Source: Ecdyonurus torrentis
Taxonomy: Eukaryota; Arthropoda; Insecta; Ephemeroptera; Heptageniidae
Direction of reading: 5' to 3'
NCBI GenBank assembly: GCA_949318235.1
Contig: OX439132.1
Coordinates: 3,531,689 to 3,595,688, forward strand
Length of the DNA: 64,000 nucleotides
Below, piece by piece: positions 13,360 through 26,093 of the stretch (its first letter is position 1; each line of letters starts with the position of its first letter). The notes beneath the pieces are model-generated. The model did no database searches and had not been told where the DNA came from. It worked only from the letters and a program-made list of their open reading frames with translations. A program made the translations under genes and the position numbers.

Positions 13360-13954
13360 CCTTGTTTTTGAATCAGTTTTTGCAATAAAAACACGCCGTG
13401 CTGCATTTGAATGTGGTGAATTATCACAATTCTGTGTACAATACAGAGAAATCGGGCAGTTAGCAACAAAATATTATCATGTAAAACTATAAATAATTTG
13501 TGACATTTTATTTCTTCAGTGCATTGAAGAATGTATAGTTGAGATTAATTGTGGGTGGTCTGCTGCAATTTAATGCTTTTTCTTGCTGTAATTATTGGCG
13601 TAATAATGTGGGTAGTTAAGTTTGCATGTAAAATTGTAACTTTGCGATACAAAAAGAGACATCACGCTTCTTGCACATGACAAATTGCTTTTCACTTCTT
13701 CTTTTTTTATAACATCAAAATGTTCTTTTAACTGCAAGAATTCTATCTCTTTCAAATTAAAGAAAAATCGTGAGTTTTTAAAATATTATTAAGTCATTAA
13801 AGTATTTGAAATTACAATAATTACATTTATATTTAATATAGAAAGAAAAATATGACTATACATATAATTATCATAATTATTATAAAAAATTATTTTATTA
13901 ATATTTTATTATATTTAATAATATTTATTTTTATATAAAACCACATGTTAAGGA
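13360..13954. other. Non-coding stretch
   Basis: Nothing recognisable. The 61-codon minus frame at 13570-13755 has no domain signature and AT-driven composition. Confidence 0.5.
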
Positions 13955-14050
13955 TAAAGAACGTAATTTATGCTATAGGTGCCATGATCTTTATTATGTA
14001 TAATATAGCATAAGTGTTGCTAACTTGCTAATTATGATCAATAATCACTT
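13955..14050 (+). mobile_element. Family A fragment
   Basis: AACGTAATTTATGCTATAGG followed by ATATAGCATAAGTGTTGCTA. Only about the first half is present. Confidence 0.5.
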
Positions 14051-14126
14051 TTCCTTATAGCATAGCTTTCAAGACAAAAAAAAAAAAAAAAAAAAAAGTA
14101 AGCTTTTTTTAATTATGCGAATTGCT

Positions 14127-14337
14127 CACGAAAAAAAACTAAATAACGTAATTGATACTGCATTGAACAATTGCTATATTATAGAGCACAAATGTTGCAA
14201 AAGTATAATTATGCTAAACATCTTAACTATTATGTTATATAGTATAATCATTAGTATAAATTATTGTTATTAAAAATGATTGTTATTATGCATAAATGTT
14301 GTTACATTGAGCATAATTATTATTTGTATTTATTTTA
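14127..14337 (+). mobile_element. Family A element, subtype ii
   Basis: Starts CACGAAAAAAAACTAAATAACG. It carries the subtype ii markers TGCTATATTATAGAGCACAA and ACTATTATGTTATATAGTAT and ends GAGCATAATTATTA. Confidence 0.75.
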
Positions 14338-14409
14338 AGTTCGTTCGTTATATAATAATTTTTTTCTTTGTTGCAAACTTTGTGATCCAATTGTTAACAA
14401 TTGCTATTC

Positions 14410-14516
14410 GCAAACCCTGATGTTTTCTGTTCCTATAATGACGATCAACTTTGTTTATTCAAATGGAATGCGCATTTTTTGGTGCAAGAGAACAGGGTTT
14501 ATGAACAACACTACAG
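14410..14516 (-). repeat. Copy of the 41 kb short palindrome family
   Basis: TTCGCAAACCCTGATG at one end and GAACAGGGTTTATGAAC at the other. The interior ATGACGATCAACT and ATGGAATGCGCATTTTTTGG is the reverse complement of 41004-41105. Confidence 0.7.
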
Positions 14517-15373
14517 TTTTCTTATAGAAACACGAATTTGATAACTAATTTTGTGACAATGAAAATAATCATATTTCAAATCGTCATTCAAGCTATTTTT
14601 TGCAACTATATACAACAATTGAATTATTTTTTAATGTAATGTTGAAATGTGATATAATATGGTGCACCTCCTGTTGTGACTTATGATAAAATTATTAAAT
14701 TTACTCTAAATTCAATGACACCACGATATTCGTAATCACGAAGGTAATTTTCATCACTTCTTGGAAAAAAAAAATGCATCAAAAAATGAAATGACTTCAT
14801 TAAAAAAAAAACGAAGCAATAATTGTTGTTACATGTAATTATGTTGTTACGAATCTTAAATTTTGTTAAAAAATGCTCTGGCATAATTATAACGTATTTA
14901 TCCGTACACTTAAATGCTCTTATTTCTCCCTCCTCAACTATACATTATATGAATGTAATATTTATTTTATTTGCAATGTTTTGTTGTATATTTAGTACCT
15001 GAGGCCTGCTTGCTTACCTGTGTGTATAAGAAGAAGTATTTTATTTATATTTGACATGCTAAAAATGTTGCCTGTCTCTTGTTATTTTTTATAAACCACA
15101 AGGCAGTAAGTTTTATTACTTAGAAAGAGCAACTTGACACCCCCGCCTGCCTGCCAGCCAGCCTGCCTGCCTAAGTTATACCAGCCATCTTGCCGGGGGG
15201 ATCGGATTGCATACACTAAGAAAAAAAAAACGTCTTTGCTAAGAAATACACATGATTTTATTGCCATTTCAAAGCTATAGTTTTGCATGGGTCTGCATAG
15301 AGATTTCACTATAGAAATAACACATACATGTTTGCTCTATTAGATAGCCAACTGTAACTCAATATTAACTGCA
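14517..15373. other. Non-coding stretch
   Basis: AT-rich. A CCTGCC/CAGCC-rich patch at 15135-15180 is a degenerate short tandem repeat. No gene is recognisable. Confidence 0.5.
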
Positions 15374-15570
15374 TACACGTACATACAAAATAAATTACGT
15401 AATTTATGCCACAATAATTGTTATATTGTAGAGCATAAATGTTGCTATTTTTTAATAACATAAGTAATTATGCTGAACCTATTATATTATGTAGTATAAT
15501 CACTGTACAATATAGCATAAATTATGTTGCTGCATTGAGCTAGCATTACGTAGTTATTACGTACCGTGTG
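15374..15570 (+). mobile_element. Family A element, subtype ii
   Basis: TACACGTACATACAAAATAA leads into TTACGTAATTTATGC. The 3' end reads TTATTACGTACCGTGT, so both TACACG/CGTGT termini are visible. Confidence 0.8.
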
Positions 15571-18021
15571 ATATCCCGTAATACACACTTGAGCAGTAAA
15601 CATTGGTGTGATGAATCACAACGTATAAATAAGTTTGAATTGTAATTGTTTTTACGTTTGGTAACCAAATATACGGAAAACTCTGCATTACGAGCAGGAT
15701 TTTTAACAATTTCAATGTCTTTTTTAATTATTATTATTTTTTATCTAGTAAGTACACATTTGTTTTGTGAGTGTAGACATTCCTTAAAGCAGCCAAAAAC
15801 TACTTGACTGCTTGTGTTGTAACTAAAACCTCAGTACTAAGGTAGGTAGGTAGGTACACATTATACTTATTATGCTAAAACTAACATAAGAGAAATATTC
15901 ACACATCTCACTGCGGACTTGCCTGCCTTTTTTTTTTTTTTTTTTTTTCCCCTCCACCAACGTTTTTTTCTTTTCTAGCAAGAATATTTATCACGAGAGA
16001 CAAGATTTTTATCACAAGTGACGTGTGCCATTTTTTTCATCTTTTTTTTTTTATCCTGTCAAGTTTTAAGCATACACAAGAAAATCTATGATTTGATATC
16101 AAATTTCATTGATGATAAAAAAACCACTTCAATTATTTCGATGTCTATTGAATTACACAACCTATTTCTTTTATAAGAAATATCAATAAAATATGGTAAA
16201 CTTTGTAAAACTAACATATATGGCTACATTATAAAGATCTTGAGTCCACACGGACAACATAAATTTAAGAAATTATTCAGTTACATAGATGTAACTCTTC
16301 AGTACAAACCAATAACTTAGTTGAAAAAATATTAAACAGTAACTTGTTACTATAAACGTTCTTTATTCAGTGGTAAATAGTTAGCTCTTTTAAAAAACTT
16401 TGTATCTAACAAATTTATTGTATAAAAAAAAGTCTTGGTTAATTTTTTACGTCCAGAGTTGCTTTTGTTAGTATGAAAGTGAATTATTTCGTAAATGTTT
16501 CAATTTTGGCAGAAAATTATTAAAATATTATAATACTGTAATATACAGCAAAATTTTTTTAGATTCAAATAATAATAATAATTAAAAAAAAAAAAAGATT
16601 ATACAATTTGTGAAACCATATTGTAAAGTCCCTCTCAAACATTGCAATAAATACTATGCAATGCATAATAAGGCAGTAATTTTGATTGCATACCATTAAA
16701 TTTGCATATAGAATTTTTATTGCTTCGTATGCAGGCTAATTTATAATATTTGGACTGAAAATCGATATTTCAGAACAAGATATTTCAAAATAAACGGAAT
16801 TATTAATGTATTATTTCTTATTTATTTTTATTTATGGCAATCCAAAAACAAACTTGCGCCCAATATACAATGGTGATACACACTGCAGTACAGAAAATCA
16901 TAATAAAATTATAGTCTATAACATAAAGTTTTTAGAGTAAGTAAGTTCTTGAGTATTTGATGATATAATTATGTTTTTAATCATAACTGCACACAAAGTG
17001 AAGTTGCACTTTCTTATGTGAGCAAGAAGCTATTTCCGAAATTGAAGAAACTCAATTTATCGCAAGAAGTTAATAAATTCGCATTTCATCTACAGCAGCT
17101 TATCCTGAAATAATTTCTTAGGCTCTTGAACGTTTATTAGTATTTTGAGTAATATCAATTTAAAAAACGAAATTTTTGTAAAAATCCTGATGCAATAATT
17201 TTTGTTTTCTTTACACTCTTTTTCAAAATAATACACCAGTCTTCTAGCACGCAGTTCAGTAAAAGTTTTCTAACTTTTATTATAAATTAAAACTGTTACA
17301 GTAAACCCAAAGAAAGCAATAAATAAACAGAGCTTCCTTCCTTTCGTCAAGCTCGCAACAATAACAAAACACGGGGGAGAAAACACGCTTTGATTCAATA
17401 AAACCCCTTTTTTTATTTATACCCCTTTAAAAAAATTTAGGGTGTTATAAAAACTTCAACTAAACAGGCATACATACAGGTGCATGCACGTAAACTGGTC
17501 GTAGTTACCTCTATACCGTGTCAATCTGACACTATGTGTATTGACAAAGAACATTCTTCAAAATTGAATTGCTCTCGAGAATTCTAATTAGTTCCAGCTT
17601 CTTATAAATCGTGAATTTATTCCACGAAATAACATAATTATATTTAAATTTATTTTCTTACATTTTTTTTTCTTAACTGTATCAATCTACTTTTTAATTA
17701 ACTTTCGTCGAAATAAATGTTTTATATTTAAACTTAAGAAGTAAAAAAATACATAAAAAAAAAAAAAGGAATTTGAATTATTTTGATGTCCAGTCTGCTA
17801 CAGGCTAATGAGACACGATGGAATGTTGGGTATTTCGACTTCATGCAAAACTAGAAACAATCTGATGCATCAACTTATTATACAGATTACACACGTTTAG
17901 CTATCATTCCAAATTTTATACTCTCGGCCCATTTTTTTTTTTAACTTGTAATATTTCTCGTCCACTTTTTTTTTTAAACTTAAAAAAAAAAAAAATTCTT
18001 CACAATTTTCTCTTTTTAGTT
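15571..18021. other. AT-rich non-coding stretch
   Basis: Contains (GGTA)n at 15840-15856 and poly-T at 15930-15948. No gene is recognisable. The segment 16625-16745 is weakly similar to 11212-11325. Confidence 0.5.
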
Positions 18022-18226
18022 CCACGGAAAGAATATACTACACAATTTATGCTCCATTTATGCCATTAAATGATGCTAAATTAGAACTGCATTAATAATT
18101 ATGCTGTACAACATAATATTTATGCTTTGAGAACATAGTTATTATGCAGTAAAGCATCGATTATGTTAATTGAACAAATTGTACTGAAAATGAGCTAGCA
18201 TAATTATTACGTATTTATATTTGTCA
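18022..18226 (+). mobile_element. Family A element, subtype i, near complete
   Basis: Starts CACGGAAAGAATATACTACAC. The interior has GATGCTAAATTAGAACTGCA and TGTACTGAAAATGAGCTAGC, and it ends TTATTACGTATTTATATTTG. Confidence 0.85.
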
Positions 18227-18237
18227 GTGGTCTTTCA

Positions 18238-18372
18238 TAAAAAATGGAATTCTCTATTGGTATATGGATGGAAATAACATAATATTTAAATGAAGTTTTG
18301 CGTCAACTGAAATCTCCATCTGATTGCATTGTATGGCCATATAAGCCAATAGAAATAATTTTTTATGGAAGA
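18238..18372. repeat. Short inverted-repeat element; second copy at 28.7 kb
   Basis: AAAAAATGGAATTCTCTATTGG and CCAATAGAAATAATTTTTTA form imperfect inverted ends. The interior TTTTGCGTCAACTGAAATCT plus CCATCTGATTGCATT recurs at 28749-28791. Confidence 0.65.
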
Positions 18373-19298
18373 GACTGTAACAAAAGTAAGGTATGTTGGT
18401 AATTGTATTTTACAAATTATTTTCTTATTATATTATTGAGTAATGAGGTACTTGCGAAGATTTGACTGCATGGACGTTCTATTGGCATTTTTTTTTATTT
18501 TTTTTTTATATATATATATAACATTAAACAGCTTAACATTTTTGGCAATCACTTTACAAAGTTTTAAAATAATTATTTCTCAAAATTCACACCCATATGA
18601 AGGCACAATAAGTCTCCATGTTAATTTTAATCAAAAAATTCTCACTCTTATTATGCTTGCTGGACCATATTATATAATATATCTTATGCTCACGTGTTCT
18701 AAAAAATTGATTGTATAATTATACTAAAAGTTATAGTTGTTATATCAACAGAGGGTAACGTGTTAATGTCAAAGATACGAGTCTTGTAATTGCAAATATT
18801 AACGAAATGTTTTGTTTTGTACAAAACTGGTATTTTACTTCATGTATTATATGAAACGTTATCAAATATTTTATCACTTGTCCAATTTAATTGACGTAGA
18901 AATATGTTGCCTCCATTGTCATGATATTTAATCAAAACAATGTTTTTATGTTTATAAACAAAAAGTTATTAAAAAATAACTACATAAAACAGTAACATAA
19001 TATTAATTAAGTTAAAGAATTTATGAACAAGATAAAATTTTATCAAGATTAATAATAATAATATATAAGCAGTTAGCTTTTTTTTTTTAAAGCAAAATTC
19101 TTTAGGTTTTATTACACTATAAAAATGTGTAAAAAAAAAAAAGAAGTTAAGTTTCCATTATACAGTGTATTATATAACAATTTCTTTACACGTATTGTTG
19201 TAATTAAAATTTTTAAAAACACCTCTTGCACGCACATTAACGACCGTGTGACAAGTAAAATATTTGAATGGCAGTTACCGGCGGTCACATGTACTTAA
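18373..19298. other. AT-rich non-coding stretch
   Basis: No gene is recognisable. The 91-codon frame at 18443 is AT-driven, hydrophobic and without a domain. Confidence 0.5.
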
Positions 19299-19630
19299 GG
19301 GAGTAGGGGACCGACCTTATATCTCAAAAACTAGCTCGTGTTTCGGGTCTAAATTTGGTATCATTGTGTAGCTAAGGGTCACACCTAGCCGTGATAAAAA
19401 TTTCAAGATGTGTCACCGTCCAAAAAAAAAAGAAAAAAATTATTGAAATTAACATTATGCCTTATGGGCTTAAAATTTCAAAAAATCATATAAAATTAAT
19501 TTGCACGGTGACCCCCCAAAAATTTTATATATTTTAAATTGTCTTAAGCAGAAGTATCATTGTGCAAAATTTCAGATTTTTTTGCCGATAAAAGTTTGAG
19601 TCTAATGGCCGACGTCGGTCCCCTACTCCC
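19299..19630. mobile_element. TTAA-flanked inverted-repeat element, 332 bp
   Basis: Perfect 17-bp terminal inverted repeats, GGGAGTAGGGGACCGAC at the left and its complement at the right, are bounded on both sides by TTAA (19295-19298 and 19631-19634). There is no coding capacity. A TTAA target duplication is known for the piggyBac and Kolobok superfamilies. The G-rich start does not match the usual piggyBac CCC terminus, so the superfamily is left open. Confidence 0.88.
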
Positions 19631-19639
19631 TTAATCAGA

Positions 19640-20270
19640 AGTAAAACACAGAAGAAAATAAATAAATATAATAGAAGTCCTAGATTTGTCTAAATTATTT
19701 GTAACATTATACAGGATTTTTAACAACTTTTGATAAAACTAAACTGCAGTTTCTTACATTGCAGATATTTAAATGATAATTATTATTTCAATTTAGATAT
19801 TTACACTTTACATTTCGCTATTAATTATAACAAAAATGACCATAGATATTTCAATGGTAAATTAACTGTGCAGGTTATATTGTTATTCTATTCCTTATAT
19901 GGAAATAAAAAAATGTAGTTATATGGAGAAATTAACGTGTAATGCTCCATATGGTATTTCCATTTAAGCCAGTATAGGAGATAAATGGAAATAAATGAAC
20001 ACAAATGTATACATAAAGATTGTAATAACATATAGCCCCATATAAAATATTTCCATAAAACAATACGAAATATGAAAACACAATTATGTATCCATGCATG
20101 GAGATTTCAACGAACGTAAATTTCACCACATGATATTTCTAAAATGTAACACAGAGTATAATTTCATGTCTCTCAATATTTACATACTTCTAATACATAT
20201 AGTACAGTACATCATACATACATACATACACATAACACCTTCCTTCCATATTTTGTATGTACTTGAAGTA
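19640..20270. other. AT-rich non-coding stretch
   Basis: Short frames at 19730-20282 are AT-driven. CATA tetranucleotide copies occur at 20212-20232. No gene is recognisable. Confidence 0.5.
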
Positions 20271-20274
20271 AGTA

Positions 20275-20654
20275 TACACTGAGAAAACATTTATGTAGTG
20301 ACATTGCAGAATCGTTACTCGTGCAGTCGTATCTTATACTACAGGTGAAGTAGCTATCCAGGTAGAACAGCACTGGAAGTTATTGTTATAATATTTACCT
20401 GTATTTTATATTACAGGTGAAGTAGCTATCCAGGTAATACAGCACTGGAAGATAGTATTATAATATTTGCCTGTATGTACAGGTGAAGTAGATATCCAGG
20501 TAGTACAGCACTGGAAGTCAGTATTATAATATTTACCTGTATTTTATACTACAGGTGAAGTAGCTATTCAGGTAGAACAGCACTGGAAGTCAGTATTATA
20601 ATATTTACATTTCTTAATTAATGTTATGAAGCTATATAATGTTTTTTCAGTGTA
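20275..20654. mobile_element. Inverted-repeat element with a minisatellite core
   Basis: The ends TACACTGAGAAAACATT (left) and AATGTTTTTTCAGTGTA (right) are near-perfect inverted repeats. The core, 20338-20610, is about four tandem units of roughly 65-70 bp, each with CTACAGGTGAAGTAGCTATC then CAGGTAG and an ACAGCACTGGAAG block. The same core word occurs in tandem at 47.5 kb on the opposite strand. This architecture resembles minisatellite-carrying miniature elements described in other invertebrates. Confidence 0.82.
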
Positions 20655-21272
20655 TAGTTAAAACCACTTTGATTTCCCTTTCTCATATCCCCTCTCGTAT
20701 GTGAATAATAAAAAAACTTTGTGTGTGCTATGAAAAGAAAAGAATAATAATTTGCTGTAAGATTTGACTGAAGTATATATGTAATGCACACAGTATGTAT
20801 ATATAGAAGAATAAGTGAAGTATGTACCTACATTCGTGATTTCAGTTGTCACGTCACGCTTGTGTGAAGTAAAATACAAAGAAAACTCCTAGGGGAGGAG
20901 TAGATTTTTGTTGTACGTATAGGGGTTAAAACTTTCGTGATTTCACTGAACAATTTTCTTTTATGTTCGGCTATACATATACTATATGCAGATTTTAAAT
21001 TTGCACGTGTATTGTCTCGCAAGAGAAATAATAAGACAAAAGTTCTTTGTGCCGTTTTTCTGACAGCTGACGTATATGTATAAGTGTCAACCATTCACAG
21101 ATCGTTTTAACGCTTTTTTTTTTCTCTCTTGCTAAAGTACGAATACTTCACATTTTGTTTTGTCTTGAGGTAAAATAATGCTTGTCCAAACATGCAGGAG
21201 ATTATTAAGGCGGGTTTTCTTTGAATAATAATTTTCATTTCCGTTTTCTTGACACCTTTTTCTTTTCTATAC
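20655..21272. other. Non-coding stretch
   Basis: The two overlapping minus frames at 20658-21094 have no domain signature. Nothing else is recognised. Confidence 0.4.
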
Positions 21273-21583
21273 TATAGGGTCTATGCATTCATGTTAAAGT
21301 CGACGCCATGTTGGATAACTCAATAACATGGGTGGCATAGGAAAAAAATCATTTTGCCAGTTTTAAAACACTATGCAATATTTTTGAGAGCATTGATGCT
21401 GCGTAAATATGTTGAATTAGTATCTCAAGTATGTGAAAAAAATAACAAAGAACAAAAAATTAACTGATTTTCCAAAGAAAATGGACTTAAATGAAGTTTT
21501 TGTCCTATGCTGAGCAATGTAATGTTTACTCCAGTATGGCCTCCAAGCGCAATAAATATGACGTCATCCGCATACACCCTATA
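21273..21583 (+). mobile_element. Family B element, copy 1
   Basis: The ends TATAGGGTCTATGC and GCATACACCCTATA are inverted repeats. The interior words GTCGACGCCATGTTGGATAA and CTCCAGTATGGCCTCCAAGC are shared with the other copies. No coding capacity. Confidence 0.85.
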
Positions 21584-21698
21584 AGACTAGATCGTATGAG
21601 TGAATTACTATAATCATAATAAATATTACATATATATATAATATAGAAACAGTTCTAAAGTAGTATTCAGACAAGCCAATATTTTGTGCACAGATGGC

Positions 21699-21906
21699 AT
21701 TACATACATAATAATTATGCTATACCCATAAGTATGCTCATTATCACCAATATTTATGCATTACATTACAAAATAATTTATGCTATACTGCATGTAATAT
21801 TGCATATTGTATACAGCATAATTAATTATGTTATTCCAATTTAGCAATAATTATGCTAAAATAACATATTATGTATATATAGGTAGCATAAATTACGTAA
21901 TTTACT
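21699..21906 (-). mobile_element. Family A element between two family B copies
   Basis: Reads ATAATAATTATGCTATACCC through GCATAAATTACGTAATTTAC. It fills most of the gap between family B copies 1 and 2. Confidence 0.7.
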
Positions 21907-21913
21907 CAATCCT

Positions 21914-22225
21914 TATAGGGTGTATGCATTCATGTTAAAGTCAACGCCATGTTGGATAACTCAATAGCATGGGTGGCATAAGAAAATAAATCATTTTGCC
22001 AGTTTAAAACCACTATGCAATATTTTTGAGAGTATTGATGCTGTAAATATGTTGAATTAGTATTTCTCAAGAATGTGAGAAAAATAGCAAATAACAAAAA
22101 AATTAACCGATTTCCCAAAGAAAATTGGCTTAAAGGAAGTTTGTCCTATGCTGAGCAATGTAATGCACTACTCCAGTATGGCCTCCAAGCGCAATAAATA
22201 TGACGTCATCCGCATACACCCTATA
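21914..22225 (+). mobile_element. Family B element, copy 2
   Basis: The ends TATAGGGTGTATGC and GCATACACCCTATA are perfect inverted repeats. It is closely similar to copy 1 throughout and in the same orientation. The 73-80 codon frames inside it are chance. Confidence 0.88.
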
Positions 22226-22379
22226 GGGTGCTTTTTTCCCCATTATTCTGAATTTCAAAAACTTGTCTCCCATAAACACTTTTTTTCTTTTCAAAAATAT
22301 TTTGCTGTTTGTTACGATTATGATTTTTTTAAATTTGACTCTTCTAAGGCAGTGTATGGTCATTATACATTTGCCTCGT

Positions 22380-22585
22380 TGAAAGAATAAATTCTGTAAT
22401 TAAAGCTGCATTCATGTCAATTATAGCATAATCATGCTAAAAATTAGAACAATGACAAGTAATTATGCTATTGTCATGCTATGTAACATAGTTATTATGC
22501 AGTATAGCATAATATGTTTTGTAAGAAACAAATAGTGCTATAAAAATGAGCTAGCATAATTATTGCGTATTTATTTTATTCCATG
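22380..22585 (+). mobile_element. Family A element, subtype i
   Basis: GAAAGAATAAATTCTGTAAT at the start, then TTATTATGCAGTATAGCATA, then ATGAGCTAGCATAATTATTG near the end. Confidence 0.8.
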
Positions 22586-23358
22586 TGCATTTTGGTTAGC
22601 AAATATATTGACGCTATCTGTTTCTCAGCTTACATTTTAATTCAGAAAACTGATCTGATATTCTTTGATATAAATTTAGCATACTGCATGAAAAAACAAA
22701 TAAAATAAAATGTACGCCAGGCTTGTTACAAAACTTTCAATTATATTCTCTCAAATTATACGAGGTAAAGTTAATTTATGATTATTTTCCACATTACTTA
22801 TTATATATAAATGTAATAAAAATATACTTTTATAATATACAGCAGTATAACCTTCAATTTTTTTATTGTAAAAGGATATTTGTTTTAAAGCGTATAAAAA
22901 AATGGACACCATATAATTACATTAAAAAAAATAATGTTATTTATTTACATTATCCTTCAAATCATTTCCTTTCTCAAAAAAAAAAAAAAAAAAGTTCATA
23001 TTTTTCCACATAAAAGTTAATAGGCAAGATGATGATATAAGAACCCACATGTTGTTATTTCTCTTTTCTTAATTCTTATCTGATTTACGTATATATTTAA
23101 CTGATCAACACTTTGACTTATTACATATAACACTGGACTGCTGTTCTGCATTTCGCTAAATCTTATAAATATATATTTCTTGTACTTTTTAATTAACTCC
23201 TATATATTTTATATATACGTATATATTATGAAGCTTAGATTTTAATGAGGTGCTTCGCAAGAGGCTTTTTGTAAGCAGCAAGTTTTATAAATCGTTACAT
23301 ATAACAGAACATGAAAAATATATTGGAAAGAAAAATAAATTGTAACTATCTGTGATCA

Positions 23359-23420
<62 letters not shown>

Positions 23421-23649
23421 ACGTCTCTGGATATTTTATGTTCTTGTGTAAATCAAATATAATTAAAATTTAAAACCAATTCTTTAACTGATGTTGTCGT
23501 CACATAAATAATTATTATTACTATTTTTATTTTATTTTTATTTTTTGCTGTATGTTAATATTATTTACACTGAAAAAAAAAAGACGTATCGTATAATACA
23601 TGTAAAGAACAGTTATAGGATAAAAAAAAATAATGTATGACTATTGCAG
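22586..23649. other. AT-rich non-coding stretch with a (GA)n tract
   Basis: The GA tract is 23362-23418. The 96-codon frame at 22723 is AT-driven with no domain. Nothing else is recognised. Confidence 0.5.
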
Positions 23650-23811
23650 CATCATATTTTAAACTATTCATTGCATATTAATTATACTACATAATATAAT
23701 AGCTAACATGTTCAGCATAATTACTTATGTTATTACAAAATAACAACATTTGTGCTCTACAATATAGCAAGTGTTTAATATATATAGCATAAATTACGTA
23801 ATTTATTTTTT
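23650..23811 (-). mobile_element. Family A element, subtype ii, minus orientation
   Basis: TGTTCAGCATAATTACTTAT, then ACAACATTTGTGCTCTACAA, ending GCATAAATTACGTAATTTAT. The left terminus is uncertain. Confidence 0.7.
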
Positions 23812-23922
23812 ACTATAATGCTACTATAGCATATATAGCAGCTATACTATGCAGTATGTCAGTAAAGTTACTTCTCATTATAATAAACAAATAAATCTCT
23901 ACTGCAAGGTGACAATATTGTA

Positions 23923-23929
<7 letters not shown>

Positions 23930-23979
<50 letters not shown>
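23930..23979. repeat. (TA)n microsatellite, about 50 bp
   Basis: Pure tract. The YIYIYI minus frame over it is an artefact. Confidence 0.97.
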
Positions 23980-23982
<3 letters not shown>

Positions 23983-24067
23983 AAGCTGTATAGACGTCCA
24001 ACAACAACAATATTATGTTGAGAAGAGAATTTTACACCCATATTTTGAAAGTGTTCTTTTTTTTCTG

Positions 24068-24289
24068 CACGCAAAGAATAAATCACGTAATTTATGCTGC
24101 ATTTATGTCATTATAGCATAAATAATGCTAGATTAGAACAACATAAATAATTATGATGAGCAACATTATATTTATGCTATGTAACACAGTTATTATACAG
24201 TATAGCATAAATTAAACTCTGTATTAAATAAATTGTGCTGAAAATGAGCTAGCATAATTGTTACGCAGTTATTTTGTATCCGTGCGTGG
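24068..24289 (+). mobile_element. Family A element, subtype i, complete reference copy
   Basis: The left end CACGCAAAGAATAAATCACG and the right end reading back as CACGCACGGATACAAAATAA are imperfect inverted repeats. All the diagnostic interior words are present, so this copy is a useful reference for the family. Confidence 0.85.
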
Positions 24290-24801
24290 TGTATGAATAT
24301 TACTATATTTTAAATATTCATAAATAATTTTGTTGCAATTCAGTTTTATATGCTACAAGTCATTTATTACAACTATATAAAAGTTAGCTTAAGTTATATT
24401 TTTATGAATAACATTCAATAAATTTGAATCAAAATTCACACAAAAAAGAAGTCCCAAATTATGCAGGACAAAACATGTAGTTATTGACTTGTACAACATA
24501 ATATTGTGTTGTTACTGCTTTAATATCATTATAGTCACCTTGCCAGTGGAGATTTATTTGTTCAGTACTGCAAAGTAATTATGCTGGACAACATAATAAA
24601 CATTTACTTCTTCTTTACGTGTTGCGCATTTAATAATTTATTCCTTGGTAAATTTTATATACTTGGTGATAAAATATTATTTGTATAATAGTCATTACTC
24701 ATTAGTATATATTTTTTATTATCATACAGGTGGTACGTATATGAAATGACTGTATGTGGTTTTATGTATTATTTAATATGATAATTACGTATGTACTCAC
24801 A

Positions 24802-24803
<2 letters not shown>

Positions 24804-24861
<58 letters not shown>
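24804..24861. repeat. (GA)n microsatellite, about 58 bp
   Basis: Pure tract. 24290-24800 is AT-rich and holds only an eroded family A-like patch at 24470-24600. Confidence 0.97.
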
Positions 24862-24863
<2 letters not shown>

Positions 24864-26093
24864 ATTCCATGCTCTTATACTTCTATTTCTCTTTGTATAA
24901 TCAGATATATTTAATTACATACAACATAAAATATATATAAAAAAAAGTATTGTTTCATGTTGTTATCATTTTCCTACGATCTTAAAGGATATTTCAAAGC
25001 ACAAAAATTTACTAAACTTAAACTGTAATTATAAAATATAACGAGAAAAAAAATATATATTTGCGAGATAAAATAAATAAGGGTGGGGTCAAAATTCCAA
25101 CGTACAGGAATCAATAAGAATAAATTGATTTTTTTATTATTTATTTCGTCAGAAACATAAAAAATTATTTATATGCTTTTTTATTAACAGGTAATGACAT
25201 TCTAAATTTTTGCGAATAAATTTCAATTAACTTTTTTTTTTTTTTTTCTGCAGAGATGATTTGATTTTAATTGCGTCTTATATATGTGTGTATTATTTCC
25301 ATCTCAAAACAAACGAACTTTTTTATATAAATTTTTTATTACATTTTTTTTTATACTTCGAATTAAGTTCACAGTTTTATACGTATAAATCCCACCTGCT
25401 ATTGTTATTAATATTAATTTTTATAACCATAACTTAATATAATTTTATGATATAATTATTTTTGTTTTTAATTATTTATTATTTTAACCTAAATATTAAA
25501 ACTATGTCTCATTCACAGTGGGTCATTAAAATAAGAAGTTTAAAATCACTCATATGATGTACTACAAAGTTATATATATTTATTTTAATACCACAAACTA
25601 ATGGAGAGAAAATGCCATTTTTAACACAAAGTTTTATATTCGTACCATAATGCTTTATACAGCATCATTTTTTTTTTTTTTTAATTATAATTTTTTGTAT
25701 GGCCAATCGCACAATTATAGATTTTCAACTTTTTTTTTTCGGAACTATATTTAAAAATTATTTCTGTACCAAAATTTCATTATAAAAGCAATTAATTTTT
25801 TTGTTTTAATATAAACCACATCTGTGAAATAAAAGGTAGATATTTTGTTCTCCTTGTTTGTTTCACATTTGTAAGTGAACGAGTTAGTAACGAAGTAAGT
25901 GTTGAAGCATGAAGCGTTGTAAGCCTCACCTCACCTCGGCTCACCTCGCCTCATGCACAGCACTTCACTGCACGTCACTGGAGAGCTACAGAGTAAATAT
26001 CTATCAAGTCACGGACTGCATGGCCACTCACACATCAACTTAACTTACGTATTTAATTAATTATTATTTATTTATTTTACATATTTACATATA
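24862..26093. other. AT-rich non-coding stretch
   Basis: The only notable feature is a mixed-composition patch at 25915-25990 with a degenerate TCACCTCGCC tandem motif. No coding exon was recognised in it. Confidence 0.5.

Noticed and set aside
19299..19634. Calling the TTAA elements piggyBac
   Set aside because: The target duplication fits, but the termini do not begin with the usual C-rich piggyBac end and no transposase is present; left unassigned.
22130..22390. Overlapping 77- and 80-codon frames on opposite strands
   Set aside because: They run through the end of a family B element; chance frames.
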